Shown here: piece by piece, positions 44,303 through 53,024 of the stretch | How positions within the stretch are numbered: the stretch's first letter is position 1 | Layout: every line of letters starts with the position of its first letter | From: Thermoplasmata archaeon | GTDB taxonomy: Archaea > Thermoplasmatota > Thermoplasmata > Methanomassiliicoccales > Methanomethylophilaceae | Length of the DNA: 64,000 nt | Direction: 5' to 3' | NCBI GenBank assembly: GCA_015063245.1 | Contig: SUSV01000001.1 | Location: 1 to 64,000, forward strand | Made by a program: the position numbers and the translations under genes | Notes under the pieces: model-generated | Databases searched by the model: none | Seen by the model: only the letters and a program-made list of their open reading frames with translations | Told to the model about the DNA's origin: nothing

Positions 44303-45718
44303 ATGGCAGAGAAGAAGTCCAAAGGCCAGCTATTGGCCGAAGAGATACTGTCCAATCCCAAGAGCATCCCCGAGAAGGATCCCAAGTTCTTGGAAGAGGC
44401 GTCGAAGTTCTGCGAGGGATACAAGAAGTTCCTCGCCAACAAGACCGAGCGCGAAGCAGTAGCTTACGCCATCCCGATCCTCAAGAAGCACAAGTACACC
44501 GAGTACGTCCCCGGAAAGAAGTACAAGGCAGGAGAGAAGTTCTACATGGTCAACCGTGAGAAGGACCTCATCATGTGCACAAAGGGAAAGAGGCCCGTAT
44601 CCGAGGGAATCAGGGTATCGGTAGCCCATCTGGACAGCCCCAGGCTGGACTTCAAGCCCCACCCGTTGTTCGAGGAGGCCGACATGGTCTACTTCAAGAC
44701 CCACTACTACGGAGGCATCAAGAAATATCAGTGGACGACGGTCCCCCTCTCCATCCGCGGAGTCGTCATGAAGAAGGACGGAACCAAGGTGACGATCAAC
44801 ATCGGAGAGGACGAGTCCGAGCCGTCATTCATCATCACGGACCTCCTGGTGCACCTGGCAAGGGACCAGATGCAGAAGACCGCCTCCAAGGTCGTCGAGG
44901 GAGAGCAGCTCAATCTCCTCATAGGTTCATGGCCCTTCGATGACGACAAGGTCAAGCAGAAGGCGAAGCTCGCCATCATGAAGATCATCTACGAGAAGTA
45001 CGGATTCACCGAGGACGACCTCGAGGCCGCAGAGCTCTGCGCCGTACCCGCATTCAAGGCCAGGGACCTGGGATTCGACAGGTCCATGATCGCTGCCTAC
45101 GGACAGGACGACAGCTCCTGCGCATACGCCGAGTTCATGGCGGAGCTCGATACCAAGAACCCCGAGTACACCACCATGACCATCTTCGCCGACAAGGAGG
45201 AGACTGGATCGGACGGTGTCACTGGAATGGCGTCGTACTTCTTCAGGGACTTCGTCGAGGATCTCGCCCAGGCAGAGGGATGCGAGGTCAGGCACGTCAT
45301 GAGGAACTCGTTCTGCCTTTCGGCCGATGTCGGATCCGCGTACGACCCCGCATGGCCCGAGGTGTTCGAGAGGAACAACTGCGCATTCATCAACTGCGGT
45401 CCCATCCTCGCCAAGTACGACGGTGCCGGAGGAAAGTACAGCACCAACGATGCATCGGCGGAGCTGGTCAACTACGTGCACAGGATCTTCAGGGATGCCG
45501 ATGTCACATGGCAGATGGGCGAGCTCGGGAAGATCGACGTGGGCGGAGGAGGAACCATCGCCTCTTACATCTCCCTGAACAACATCGACACCATCGACAT
45601 CGGTGTGCCTGTGCTCTCGATGCACGCACCGGTCGAGGTCATCTCCAAGGCCGACGAGTACATGCTGTACAAGGCGATCTACGCAGTGTACAACAGCAAG
45701 CTCCCCAAGGAGATCTGA
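44303..45718 (+). CDS. M18-family aminopeptidase
   Basis: 471 residues. Zinc aminopeptidase of the M18 (aspartyl aminopeptidase/ApeB) family. Metal-ligand segments are VAHLDSPRLD, DKEETGSDG and the C-terminal GVPVLSMHAPVEV. Length is normal. It trims N-terminal residues from peptides in the cytoplasm. ATG 44303 is preferred over an upstream in-frame TTG at 44282. It ends in a hairpin plus T-run. Confidence 0.9.
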   Translation: MAEKKSKGQLLAEEILSNPKSIPEKDPKFLEEASKFCEGYKKFLANKTEREAVAYAIPILKKHKYTEYVPGKKYKAGEKFYMVNREKDLIMCTKGKRPVSEGIRVSVAHLDSPRLDFKPHPLFEEADMVYFKTHYYGGIKKYQWTTVPLSIRGVVMKKDGTKVTINIGEDESEPSFIITDLLVHLARDQMQKTASKVVEGEQLNLLIGSWPFDDDKVKQKAKLAIMKIIYEKYGFTEDDLEAAELCAVPAFKARDLGFDRSMIAAYGQDDSSCAYAEFMAELDTKNPEYTTMTIFADKEETGSDGVTGMASYFFRDFVEDLAQAEGCEVRHVMRNSFCLSADVGSAYDPAWPEVFERNNCAFINCGPILAKYDGAGGKYSTNDASAELVNYVHRIFRDADVTWQMGELGKIDVGGGGTIASYISLNNIDTIDIGVPVLSMHAPVEVISKADEYMLYKAIYAVYNSKLPKEI

Positions 45719-45728
45719 AACGCTTCAA

Positions 45729-45750
45729 GGGGGATCATCCCCCTATTTTT
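45729..45750 (+). terminator. Hairpin terminator of the M18 aminopeptidase
   Basis: GGGGG (45729-45733) pairs with CCCCC (45739-45743), followed by TATTTTT. It looks like a classic intrinsic terminator. Confidence 0.7.
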
Positions 45751-45762
45751 AACGGTGGACAC

Positions 45763-46485
45763 ATGGAACAGCAGCAGTTCAGCCTGGAGGATTACATCTG
45801 CATGGCGGAGCAGGGCAATCCGGATGCAAAGTACATCCTGGCGACCAAGTACCGCAACGGCGAGGGCGTTGAGATGGACAAGGTCAAGGCAGCGCAGCTC
45901 TACAGGGAGCTGGCGGATTCCGGGGATTCGGATGCACAATATGACCTCGCCTTCATGCTGGACAACGGCGAGGGCATCGAGATGGACCGCACCGAGTCCG
46001 AGAGGTACTTCAAGCTGTCCGCCGATCAAGGCGATTCCGACGCATGCCTCTGCTACGCGGGCATACTGTTCGAGAGGGGACAGTACGCCGAAGCGGAGCA
46101 ATACTTCATGACATCGGCCATGAAAGGCGATGTCAAGGCAGAATACAACCTCGGGCTGCTGTACATGGGCGAGTATCTCGGGAAGCCGGATGTCGGGAAA
46201 GCCAAGGAATGGTTCGAGTCCGCGGCAGACAAGGGATTCGCATATGCGCAATCGATGATGGGCTCGATCTATCTCGATGAGAAGGACATGGCCCATGCGG
46301 AGGAGTACTTCAGATACGCCGCCGACCAGGGTGAGCCCACCGCACAGTACAACCTCGGGGCACTCGGGCTGTCGAATCAGATAAAGATGTCCGATGAGGA
46401 GGCCGTGGAATGGCTGACGAAGGCGGCCGCGAACGGCATGGAGCCCGCATATCAGATTCTTATGCAGCTAAACGCTCAGAGATGA
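45763..46485 (+). CDS. Sel1-like repeat protein
   Basis: 240 residues, soluble. About six consecutive ~36-residue Sel1-like repeats, each carrying the pattern AQYxLGxxYxxGxGVxxDxxKAxxxYxxAADxG, for example AKYILATKYRNGEGV and AEYNLGLLYMGEYLG. Such proteins act as adaptors for protein complexes; the partner is unknown. It starts 13 bases after a terminator and is convergent with the methyltransferase gene. Confidence 0.88.
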   Translation: MEQQQFSLEDYICMAEQGNPDAKYILATKYRNGEGVEMDKVKAAQLYRELADSGDSDAQYDLAFMLDNGEGIEMDRTESERYFKLSADQGDSDACLCYAGILFERGQYAEAEQYFMTSAMKGDVKAEYNLGLLYMGEYLGKPDVGKAKEWFESAADKGFAYAQSMMGSIYLDEKDMAHAEEYFRYAADQGEPTAQYNLGALGLSNQIKMSDEEAVEWLTKAAANGMEPAYQILMQLNAQR

Positions 46486-46491
46486 GCAGGA

Positions 46492-47247
46492 TCATTCCTG
46501 TTCCTTGGTCCCTACGTAGATATTGACGGCGCCCATGGATTTCACGTGGAAGTGGGCGTCCTTGAAACCCGCCTTCTTGAAGACGGCGACCATGTCATCG
46601 CCGTAAGGGAAGCCCTCGATGGATCTGGTGAGCCACTCGTAGGGCGAGAACTTGCCGTCGATCTTCTTGCCGCTGTCGCGCTTGCGTCCGTAGGCCTTGA
46701 CCCTCTTCATGTAGAGGTTGTATCCTATCTTCACGATAGGGTTCTTAGGTTTGGACAGCTCTGCGACGACGACCCTTCCGCCGGGTGCTAGCACCCTGTG
46801 CATCTCCGAGACCGCCTGAAGGATGTTGGTCACGTTCCTGAGCATGTATCCTGATGTGACGAGGTTGACGGAATTGTCCTCGATGTCGAGGTTGAGCGCA
46901 TCGCCCTCGCGCCAGTCGATCTTGACCGGGAGGTCCATCTCGGCCTCCTTCCTCTTGGCGAGCTCGAGCATGGCAGGCGTGATGTCGACCCCTATGACAG
47001 TGGATCCGGGTCCTGCGGTCCTTGCGACATGGAATGCTATCTCTCCGGTGCCGGTACCGACGTCGAGGCAGGTCTTGCCCTTGATGTCGCCCGCCTTCTT
47101 CATCATGAACTTGTGCCATCCCTGCACCATGTGCATGGACATGACCTCGTTCATGTCGTCGTAGTATTCCGCTATCTCGGTGAAGGCATCCTTGATGAAT
47201 TCCTCCTTCCCCTCGAACTGGTTGCCGGTCTTCAGCTCCTCTGTCAT
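46492..47247 (-). CDS. ubiE: UbiE/MenG-type C-methyltransferase
   Basis: 251 residues. SAM-dependent methyltransferase: LDVGTGTGEIAFHVA is motif I, and SGYMLRNVTNILQAVSEMHRVLAPGGRVVV contains the UbiE/COQ5 signature region. Next to the MenA-like prenyltransferase gene (1-base gap, same strand), it likely methylates the prenylated ring of a membrane redox carrier. In a methanogen that carrier could be a menaquinone or a methanophenazine-like compound; the product is inference. Confidence 0.85.
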   Translation of the reverse strand: MTEELKTGNQFEGKEEFIKDAFTEIAEYYDDMNEVMSMHMVQGWHKFMMKKAGDIKGKTCLDVGTGTGEIAFHVARTAGPGSTVIGVDITPAMLELAKRKEAEMDLPVKIDWREGDALNLDIEDNSVNLVTSGYMLRNVTNILQAVSEMHRVLAPGGRVVVAELSKPKNPIVKIGYNLYMKRVKAYGRKRDSGKKIDGKFSPYEWLTRSIEGFPYGDDMVAVFKKAGFKDAHFHVKSMGAVNIYVGTKEQE

Positions 47248-47248
47248 T

Positions 47249-48178
47249 TCAGATCACCATCGGGATAATGTTCATGTGTAAAACATATCCTATGACCAAC
47301 AGCAGCCCGAAATGCCAATTGAGTTTGAAACACAGCGGGACCAGCATGAAACTGGCATGCGGGTCGGTAGGTGCCTTCCTGCTGTTGGTCACAAGGATGT
47401 ATGCATCGTAAAGGGTCAGGAATGCGAGGGCGCATCCGAGGGGTGCGACTCCCAGGACGATCAGCACGACGAGCACGGGGAAGGATACCAGAGCCTCGAA
47501 GAGGTACAGTCTCATCCCGTTCTCATAGGACATGTGGCCGATCAGCGTCCCGGCCCCTGCCTTCTTATCCTCGTAGTAGTCCCTCATCTCGTTACCTGCG
47601 AGCACTCCCGTTATCATGAACGTGTTGGGCAGTCCCAGCAGAAGCGCCTCCCAGGAGAACATGTCGCCCGTCAGGACGCAGTTGGTCCCGAGGGGCATCA
47701 GGAGCCCCATCATGATGAATACGGACACCTGTCCCATGGCGTGGTACTTGTAGGAGAGACCTACGGTATATGTGCCTGCGCCGAGAAGACCCAGTAGTCC
47801 GTAAATGAGGATGCCCCATCCCGAATACCAGATGAATATGAGGCCGAGAAGGGCGGTCACCCCGAGGCATGCGAGCCCGGCGAAGAGGACCTTCTTCGGC
47901 GTGAGGACCCCTGTCACGAGCTCGGGCGATCTCGTCTCGTTGTCGACGGTATCGACGCCCGATGTGAAGTCGCCGTAGGTGTTCAGGATATTGGCGGCAG
48001 ACTGCAGGAGGCACCCTCCTATGAGGATGAGTACGAATATGGTGACGCTCAGAGCGTCGATCTCCGCGGTCTGGAATGCGACCGCGCCTCCGATGAGCAC
48101 AGGTATGATGGCTCCGTGGAGCGTCCATGGTCTGAAGACGTTCCACCATCCTGCCTTTACTGGTTTGACTCCCGCCAT
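47249..48178 (-). CDS. menA: UbiA-family prenyltransferase, MenA-like
   Basis: 309 residues, eight to nine membrane helices. The first Asp-rich motif NILNTYGDFTSGVDT (around residues 63-77) is the MenA form, and the second is GNEMRDYYEDKKAGAGTL (about 190-210). It attaches a polyprenyl chain to an aromatic acid. It forms an operon with the UbiE-like gene and is divergent from the symporter-like gene, with a palindrome between them. Geranylgeranylglyceryl-phosphate synthase-type UbiA relatives for archaeal lipids are an alternative, but the first motif favours MenA. Confidence 0.83.
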   Translation of the reverse strand: MAGVKPVKAGWWNVFRPWTLHGAIIPVLIGGAVAFQTAEIDALSVTIFVLILIGGCLLQSAANILNTYGDFTSGVDTVDNETRSPELVTGVLTPKKVLFAGLACLGVTALLGLIFIWYSGWGILIYGLLGLLGAGTYTVGLSYKYHAMGQVSVFIMMGLLMPLGTNCVLTGDMFSWEALLLGLPNTFMITGVLAGNEMRDYYEDKKAGAGTLIGHMSYENGMRLYLFEALVSFPVLVVLIVLGVAPLGCALAFLTLYDAYILVTNSRKAPTDPHASFMLVPLCFKLNWHFGLLLVIGYVLHMNIIPMVI

Positions 48179-48210
48179 GATTGCCGATGTTTTTCATATT
48201 ATTAATGAAT

Positions 48211-48233
48211 TATTTATCGATAATCGATAAATA
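48211..48233. promoter_or_regulatory. Perfect inverted repeat in the menA/symporter divergent promoter
   Basis: TATTTATCGA (48211-48220) and TCGATAAATA (48224-48233) around a 3-base spacer. It overlaps the likely TATA of the rightward gene (AAATATA) and lies about 35 bases upstream of menA, so one regulator could control both. Confidence 0.5.
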
Positions 48234-48255
48234 TAGAGATTGGCATCGCCGATAC

Positions 48256-49221
48256 ATGAAAGCGATGACCCTGCTGACCAGCAGCGCGTTTATGATGATG
48301 GCCGCCATGGCGGTCGCGTTGATCACAAATTTCGGCGGATACTTCCCCGGAGAGACACTGAATCCGGATGTACGTTCCGACCTGACGATCTGTACCCTTG
48401 TGGTCATGCTCACTTTGTCCATGTCCAGGATACCCTTGCAGAACCTCAACCCGTTGAAATACGGGAAATCCATCGCCAGGGCCGTCATACTTGGAATGGT
48501 CATCGCTTCCATAATCCCCTTGGTAGGATACTTCCTCCTGAAGGATACCGAGTACTCGATGCAGGCCGCTGGTCTGGTATTCATCGCTGCAACGCCTTTT
48601 GCAGGTTCTGTCCTCCCTCTTTCTATCATTCTCAGGGGGGATGCGGAGCACGCGGCCAGGGGAACTATTGTTGTTTACATCCTGTCTCTTGCATGGATCC
48701 CCTTCATCGTCTGGCTGGCCCTCGGCGATTCAGTCGACATGGAGTTCCTGGTCAAGACCGTTCTCGAGCTCATCGGAATCCCGCTCGTCGTATCGAGGTT
48801 CCTGACCAAGCTGAAGATCAACAAGGACGTCCTCGCAGTCATCCTGAACTGCTGTATATTCTTCATGGTCTGGCTATCTGTAGGTTCGACCAACTTCAAG
48901 GGTAACGAATGGTGGCTGTTCATGGCCTTCATCATCATCGCTGTGCTCAGGTCGTTCGGACTCGGATTCGCAGTGGAGGTATCCGAGAAGAAGGCAGGCA
49001 TCCATTGGGGTCAGAGGGTCACCGACATCCTCATGACATCGTACAAGAACAAAGGTGTAGCAATCGCCCTCTGCGTGGCCCTCTACCCTCCGGGAATGGT
49101 CGCAATCGCCACATCCATTCTCATCGAGATCACATGGGTAGCATTCATGGATTCGGTGCTGTTCTCCAAGAAGAGGATGGAGAAGGAGCTGGCTTCGGAG
49201 ACCCAGGCGGAGACGGCCTGA
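48256..49221 (+). CDS. Bile acid:sodium symporter-family transporter
   Basis: 321 residues and nine to ten membrane helices. AATPFAGSVLPLSIILRGD and the duplicated helix layout fit the BASS/ACR3 superfamily; the NKGVAIAL segment near the C-terminus is also typical. The substrate cannot be assigned: bile acids, pantoate, keto-acids and other organic anions are all known for the fold. ATG 48256 follows a TATA-like AAATATA by about 22 bases. Divergent from menA. Confidence 0.65.
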   Translation: MKAMTLLTSSAFMMMAAMAVALITNFGGYFPGETLNPDVRSDLTICTLVVMLTLSMSRIPLQNLNPLKYGKSIARAVILGMVIASIIPLVGYFLLKDTEYSMQAAGLVFIAATPFAGSVLPLSIILRGDAEHAARGTIVVYILSLAWIPFIVWLALGDSVDMEFLVKTVLELIGIPLVVSRFLTKLKINKDVLAVILNCCIFFMVWLSVGSTNFKGNEWWLFMAFIIIAVLRSFGLGFAVEVSEKKAGIHWGQRVTDILMTSYKNKGVAIALCVALYPPGMVAIATSILIEITWVAFMDSVLFSKKRMEKELASETQAETA

Positions 49222-49224
49222 GCC

Positions 49225-49449
49225 TCATTCTTTCTTTTCATCGGGGGCGTCCTCGACATACTCGAGGATGTCTCCCGGCTGGCATTTCAGTGCCTTGCAT
49301 ATGCCGTTGAGTGTGGAGAACCTTATCGCGCATATCTTCCCCGTCTTTATGTTGGAGAGATTGACGTTCGATATGCCTACTTTCTCCGCCAATTCGTTGA
49401 GGGAAATCTTCCTGTCCGCCATGACCCTGTCCAATCTCAGAATGATCAT
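49225..49449 (-). CDS. XRE/Cro-type helix-turn-helix regulator (YozG-like)
   Basis: 74 residues. The helix-turn-helix reads KISLNELAEKVGISNVNLSNIKTGK, followed by FSTLNGICKALKCQPGDILEY, the small YozG-type regulator. It lies 4 bases after the DUF2975 membrane protein gene on the same strand. The pairing of a DUF2975 protein with this regulator type is seen in many bacteria and archaea; the signal is unknown. Confidence 0.85.
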   Translation of the reverse strand: MIILRLDRVMADRKISLNELAEKVGISNVNLSNIKTGKICAIRFSTLNGICKALKCQPGDILEYVEDAPDEKKE

Positions 49450-49453
49450 CTTA

Positions 49454-49963
49454 TCACAACGTGCGGTCCGATTCATCCTGGAGGATGTTGCCGTAGCGGA
49501 AGATTATGGTCAGGCAGTACATCACGACGCTTATGAGGATGCACACCAGAAGGATGCACAACGCTAGGATCGCATCCTCCCTGTTCAGATACTCGAATGC
49601 AGTCAGCGGCACCGCGACGATCAGGTAAGTGATGCTGACGGTCTTGAACCCCTTCTCGTTGCCCTCCATGAACGGGCTGTGCTCCTTCATGATCGAGGAC
49701 ATGATGTCATGGATGACCTTGACGGTGATGAACATCGCTACGAAGAGAACTGTCATCTCGATGGCGCCGGATATCACAGAGAGGTCGGAATCGCCGGATC
49801 TGATGAGGGTGGTGAACATGTCGCGGACATCATCCGAATAGAACGATGAGATGCCCAGCCCGATCATGGCAACAGCGAGGACCGCGAAGACGGCCTCTGC
49901 CGCCATCATGACCACTGATGCATAACTGCAGACCCTCTTCAGTGTGTGTAGGTCGCCTCTCAT
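49454..49963 (-). CDS. DUF2975-type membrane protein
   Basis: 169 residues with four membrane helices (about 14-34, 61-82, 100-120, 132-155). The order of helices and the paired downstream XRE gene match DUF2975 proteins. Start ATG 49963 (MRGDLHTLKRVCSYASVVM); farther upstream starts run under the divergent transporter gene. Possibly the sensor or target of the regulator. Confidence 0.7.
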   Translation of the reverse strand: MRGDLHTLKRVCSYASVVMMAAEAVFAVLAVAMIGLGISSFYSDDVRDMFTTLIRSGDSDLSVISGAIEMTVLFVAMFITVKVIHDIMSSIMKEHSPFMEGNEKGFKTVSITYLIVAVPLTAFEYLNREDAILALCILLVCILISVVMYCLTIIFRYGNILQDESDRTL

Positions 49964-50029
49964 GCCTGGACATGTCCCTCTCAAGAAATAAACCTTTATA
50001 GGGCTAGGGAATAGCAATTTTCGACCTAT

Positions 50030-50665
50030 ATGTCCGATGGAACGAATCATTTCCTGAAAGTCTTCCTGAGAGCGATCCCTGCAGGGATCTCGATAGGATT
50101 GGGAGGATGCGTTCTGCTTGGGACCATGAGTATCAACCCCGAACTCAAATGGGTAGGGGCCATCCTTTTCGCCATCGGTCTCTTCGCCGTCTTCACATTC
50201 GGATTCGATCTCTACACAGGGAAGGTCGGATACATGTTCAACGACAAGCCCTGGACATACGGCATCGACCTGCTCATCATGCTGGTCGGGAACTTCGTCG
50301 GAACAATGTTCGTCGCGGCATGCATGCCGATGTCGGATGCCTTCGTACCCGGATTCATCGATGCGAGGGTCGACATGCTCGACGAGCCCCTCAAGATCGT
50401 CTGCAAGGGGATCATCTGCGGTATTCTGATGTTCATCGCCGCCGATGTCTACAAGACAAAGAAGAGCTACCTCGGCGCATTCATCTGCGTGCCCGTCTTC
50501 ATCCTCGCGGGTTCGGAGCACTCCATCGCGGATATGTTCTACTTCTGTGCGGCCGGAGAGTTCACTTTGGATGCTCTCTGCTTCATCCTTCTCGTCGCAT
50601 TAGGAAACGCCATCGGAGGAGTCATAATCCCACTGTTCCAGAAGGTTATGAAAGAAGAGGAATGA
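50030..50665 (+). CDS. Formate/nitrite transporter-family channel, short
   Basis: 211 residues and six membrane helices. The FNT fold is indicated by GISIGLGGCVLLG, the helix-3 region NFVGTMFVA, and GSEHSIADMFYF with the central FNT histidine region, then ALGNAIGGVIIP. It is shorter than typical FocA/NirC (about 250-290 residues). It could pass formate, nitrite, hydrosulfide or other small anions; no formate dehydrogenase gene is near. TATA-like CTTTATAGG at 49994-50002. Confidence 0.85.
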   Translation: MSDGTNHFLKVFLRAIPAGISIGLGGCVLLGTMSINPELKWVGAILFAIGLFAVFTFGFDLYTGKVGYMFNDKPWTYGIDLLIMLVGNFVGTMFVAACMPMSDAFVPGFIDARVDMLDEPLKIVCKGIICGILMFIAADVYKTKKSYLGAFICVPVFILAGSEHSIADMFYFCAAGEFTLDALCFILLVALGNAIGGVIIPLFQKVMKEEE

Positions 50666-50804
50666 AGAATCATTTCTTCATCATCGGTGTTCGTTAAGTA
50701 ACACGTAATTTAAAATCGTGTTACTGAAATAATCCCAAAGAGCGACCTGAACAGCATTGAATCGGATGCTTGTCAGAATCCTGGGAATAAGGCAAACTGA
50801 AAGC

Positions 50805-50969
50805 TCAAAGGGAGAAGAAAATGGATGCGATCTCCACGATGACGATGGTTGCGATTGCGATTCCGACAACTGCGTAGGGGCTGATCTTGATACCCTTCTC
50901 GTTCTCAACGTCGAAGTATCTCATCAGACCTGCGGATGACTGGAAACCGCTGTCGTTCTTCTTTGCCAT
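50805..50969 (-). CDS. secG: Preprotein translocase Sec61 subunit beta
   Basis: 54 residues. The archaeal Sec61-beta: MAKKNDSGFQSSAGLMRYF, then the conserved IKISPYAVVGIAIATI and one membrane helix. It stabilises the SecYE channel. The TATA (GTTTTTATAT, 51000-50991) is about 25 bases before ATG 50969, so the mRNA is leaderless. A longer reading from 51002 would begin inside the promoter. Confidence 0.93.
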   Translation of the reverse strand: MAKKNDSGFQSSAGLMRYFDVENEKGIKISPYAVVGIAIATIVIVEIASIFFSL

Positions 50970-50990
50970 GTTTGAGCGAATCGGAGAGAG

Positions 50991-51000
50991 ATATAAAAAC
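50991..51000 (-). promoter_or_regulatory. TATA box of Sec61-beta
   Basis: GTTTTTATAT on the minus strand, centred about 26 bases before ATG 50969. Confidence 0.5.
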
Positions 51001-51089
51001 ACTATGCCTAGATGGTCATATCGGGTCGGAATTGACTACCTCATGCGGATGATTCGACAACGTCCCCATGCGCGCGCGACCGAAACCCA

Positions 51090-51098
51090 TTTTAATTA
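51090..51098 (+). promoter_or_regulatory. TATA box of the lysyl-tRNA synthetase gene
   Basis: TTTTAATTA, centred about 30 bases before ATG 51125. An alternating CGCGCGCG run (51071-51078) lies just upstream. Confidence 0.45.
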
Positions 51099-51124
51099 CA
51101 CGTTAATAGCGGGCATCGATTAGA

Positions 51125-52675
51125 ATGCATTGGGCAGATGTCATCGCAAAGGAAGTGGCAGAGACCTGCGAGCACCCGTTGATCGCTACAGGAATCAGCC
51201 CCACCGGAATCATACACGTAGGAAGTCTCAGAGAGGCAATCACAGGAGAATCGATCCGCAGCGCAGTAGCGTCCAAGGGAAAGGATGTCAGGCTGATATA
51301 CCTCATCGATTCCTTCGACCCCCTCAGGAAGAGGTACGAGTTCCTCCCCGAGGAGTACGAGAAGTACGTCGGGATGCCTATCTGTATGATCCCCTGTCCC
51401 TGCGGGAAGCACAAGAACTACGCCCACCACTTCATCCAGCCCTTCCTCGATGCGGTGGACTCATTGGAGGTCCACTGCGAGATCGTGTGGACCCACGAGC
51501 TCTACGCCAACGGGGACTTCGCAAAGTGGATCGACCTCGCGCTCACCAAGAGGGCCGATGTCATCAAGATCCTCCACGAGGTCACCGGAAAGGAAGAGGA
51601 CCCCAACTACGCGCCCTACAATCCCCTCTGCCCGGATTGCGGACGCTTCTGCAAACCAGTGTTCGATTCTTACGAGTTCCCCTACCTCGGCTACGAGTGC
51701 AAGTGCGGCTCCCACGGAAAGGTGGACATCCGCAAGATGGAGGGAAAGCTCACATGGAGGCTCGAGTGGCCTGCCAAGTGGATGATCTTCGGAACATCCG
51801 CGGAACCCTTCGGAAAGGACCACGCGGCCGCTGGAGGCTCTTACGATTCGGGTAAGAGGCTCGTCTCCGAGATCTTCGGAGGAAAGGCGCCCTATCCCAT
51901 CCCATATGAGTTCGTGCAGCTCAAGTCCGGAGGACAGATCGTGCAGATGCACAAGTCCCTCGGAAGCGCCGTCACAGGTCTCGATGCGATAGGCATGACA
52001 CCTCCGGAGGTATTGAACTACCTGTTCCTCAGGACCCTCCCGTCGAGGACCATCGACTACGACTACGGAATGGGCCTCCTCGACATGACTGACGAGTACG
52101 ACAGGATGGAGAAGGCATACTTCGCCAACGAGTTCACCGAGGCCGAGGAGAACAACGTGAGCGCATACGTCATCGCTCAGCACAACCATGTCCCCAAGCA
52201 GCTCCCGCTGCAGATCCCTTACCGGCACCTCGTGAACGTGGTGCAGATGACCAAGGACTTCGACGGAGTGCTCGAGGTTCTCGGCAGGACCGAGGACATG
52301 TCGAAGGCCACAGAGGAGGACCTCAAGAGACTGAAGGTCAGGGTGGACTGCATCAAGTTCTGGCTCAACGGCTTCGCACCCGAGAACATCAAGTTCTCCA
52401 TCCAGGATTCCGTACCCGAGGGAATCGAGCTCACGGATGCGGAGAAGGCATACTTCAAGGCACTCGGAGACAGGCTCAGCACCGAGGACTGGAACCCCGA
52501 TGCGCTCAACGCGGCAGTCACAGAGGTCGCCAAGGAATCGATCGGCAACAAGAGCGCGTTCAAGGCGATGTACAAGATCCTGATCGGAAAGAACATGGGT
52601 CCGAGGCTCGGACCGTTCCTAGCAAGCATGGACAGGCAGTTCGTGCTCGACAGGCTCGGACAGGCATCGCAGTGA
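51125..52675 (+). CDS. lysS: Class I lysyl-tRNA synthetase, atypical KMSKS region
   Basis: 516 residues. Class I LysRS: the HIGH equivalent is HVGS at residues 31-34 in ATGISPTGIIHVG, with zinc-type clusters CPCGKHKNYAHHF and CPDCGRFC/YECKCGSHG. The C-terminal helical anticodon-binding domain is full length. The ATP-stabilising KMSSSKG loop is replaced by QMHKSLG (residues 274-280), while the following PPEVLNYLFLRT is conserved. It may still work, be weak, or serve another role; a second LysRS elsewhere in the genome would matter. Confidence 0.88.
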   Translation: MHWADVIAKEVAETCEHPLIATGISPTGIIHVGSLREAITGESIRSAVASKGKDVRLIYLIDSFDPLRKRYEFLPEEYEKYVGMPICMIPCPCGKHKNYAHHFIQPFLDAVDSLEVHCEIVWTHELYANGDFAKWIDLALTKRADVIKILHEVTGKEEDPNYAPYNPLCPDCGRFCKPVFDSYEFPYLGYECKCGSHGKVDIRKMEGKLTWRLEWPAKWMIFGTSAEPFGKDHAAAGGSYDSGKRLVSEIFGGKAPYPIPYEFVQLKSGGQIVQMHKSLGSAVTGLDAIGMTPPEVLNYLFLRTLPSRTIDYDYGMGLLDMTDEYDRMEKAYFANEFTEAEENNVSAYVIAQHNHVPKQLPLQIPYRHLVNVVQMTKDFDGVLEVLGRTEDMSKATEEDLKRLKVRVDCIKFWLNGFAPENIKFSIQDSVPEGIELTDAEKAYFKALGDRLSTEDWNPDALNAAVTEVAKESIGNKSAFKAMYKILIGKNMGPRLGPFLASMDRQFVLDRLGQASQ

Positions 52676-52683
52676 GATTCCAA

Positions 52684-52706
52684 GGGGGAGTCATTCCCCC
52701 GTTTTT
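52684..52706 (+). terminator. Hairpin terminator of lysS
   Basis: GGGGG (52684-52688) pairs with CCCCC (52696-52700), followed by GTTTTT, 8 bases after the stop. Confidence 0.7.
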
Positions 52707-52727
52707 ATCGACTAGGGTGGGGAGCAA

Positions 52728-53024
52728 GTGGATAGAGCGGACATTCTGAAGAACATGACCTTAGCAGGGATCATTCTGACGGTGCTCTCGTTCACGCTCT
52801 ACATACTCAAGCCGAACAACAGCTACATCGTGATGTTCGCCGTAGGCATAGCTCTGATGGTCATCGGATACGTCGCGGGGTCCAGAGATGAGGACAGGGT
52901 CACGAGCGAGCTCATGCACCTCAGGTCCCTGAGGGAGGACCTCGGCAGCCCGATCATAAGCCTGGACGGACCGTATGCGCCATATGAGGACTGCGGCCCC
53001 ATAGAATCCCTGGAGGACCTCTGA
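52728..53024 (+). CDS. Small two-helix membrane protein
   Basis: 98 residues from GTG 52728 with GGTGGGGAG just upstream. Two membrane helices (about 11-27 and 33-50), then a soluble acidic tail of about 45 residues. Family unknown. Its TGA overlaps the ATG of the HD-domain gene (TGATG), so they are cotranslated and may work together. Confidence 0.65.
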   Translation: MDRADILKNMTLAGIILTVLSFTLYILKPNNSYIVMFAVGIALMVIGYVAGSRDEDRVTSELMHLRSLREDLGSPIISLDGPYAPYEDCGPIESLEDL

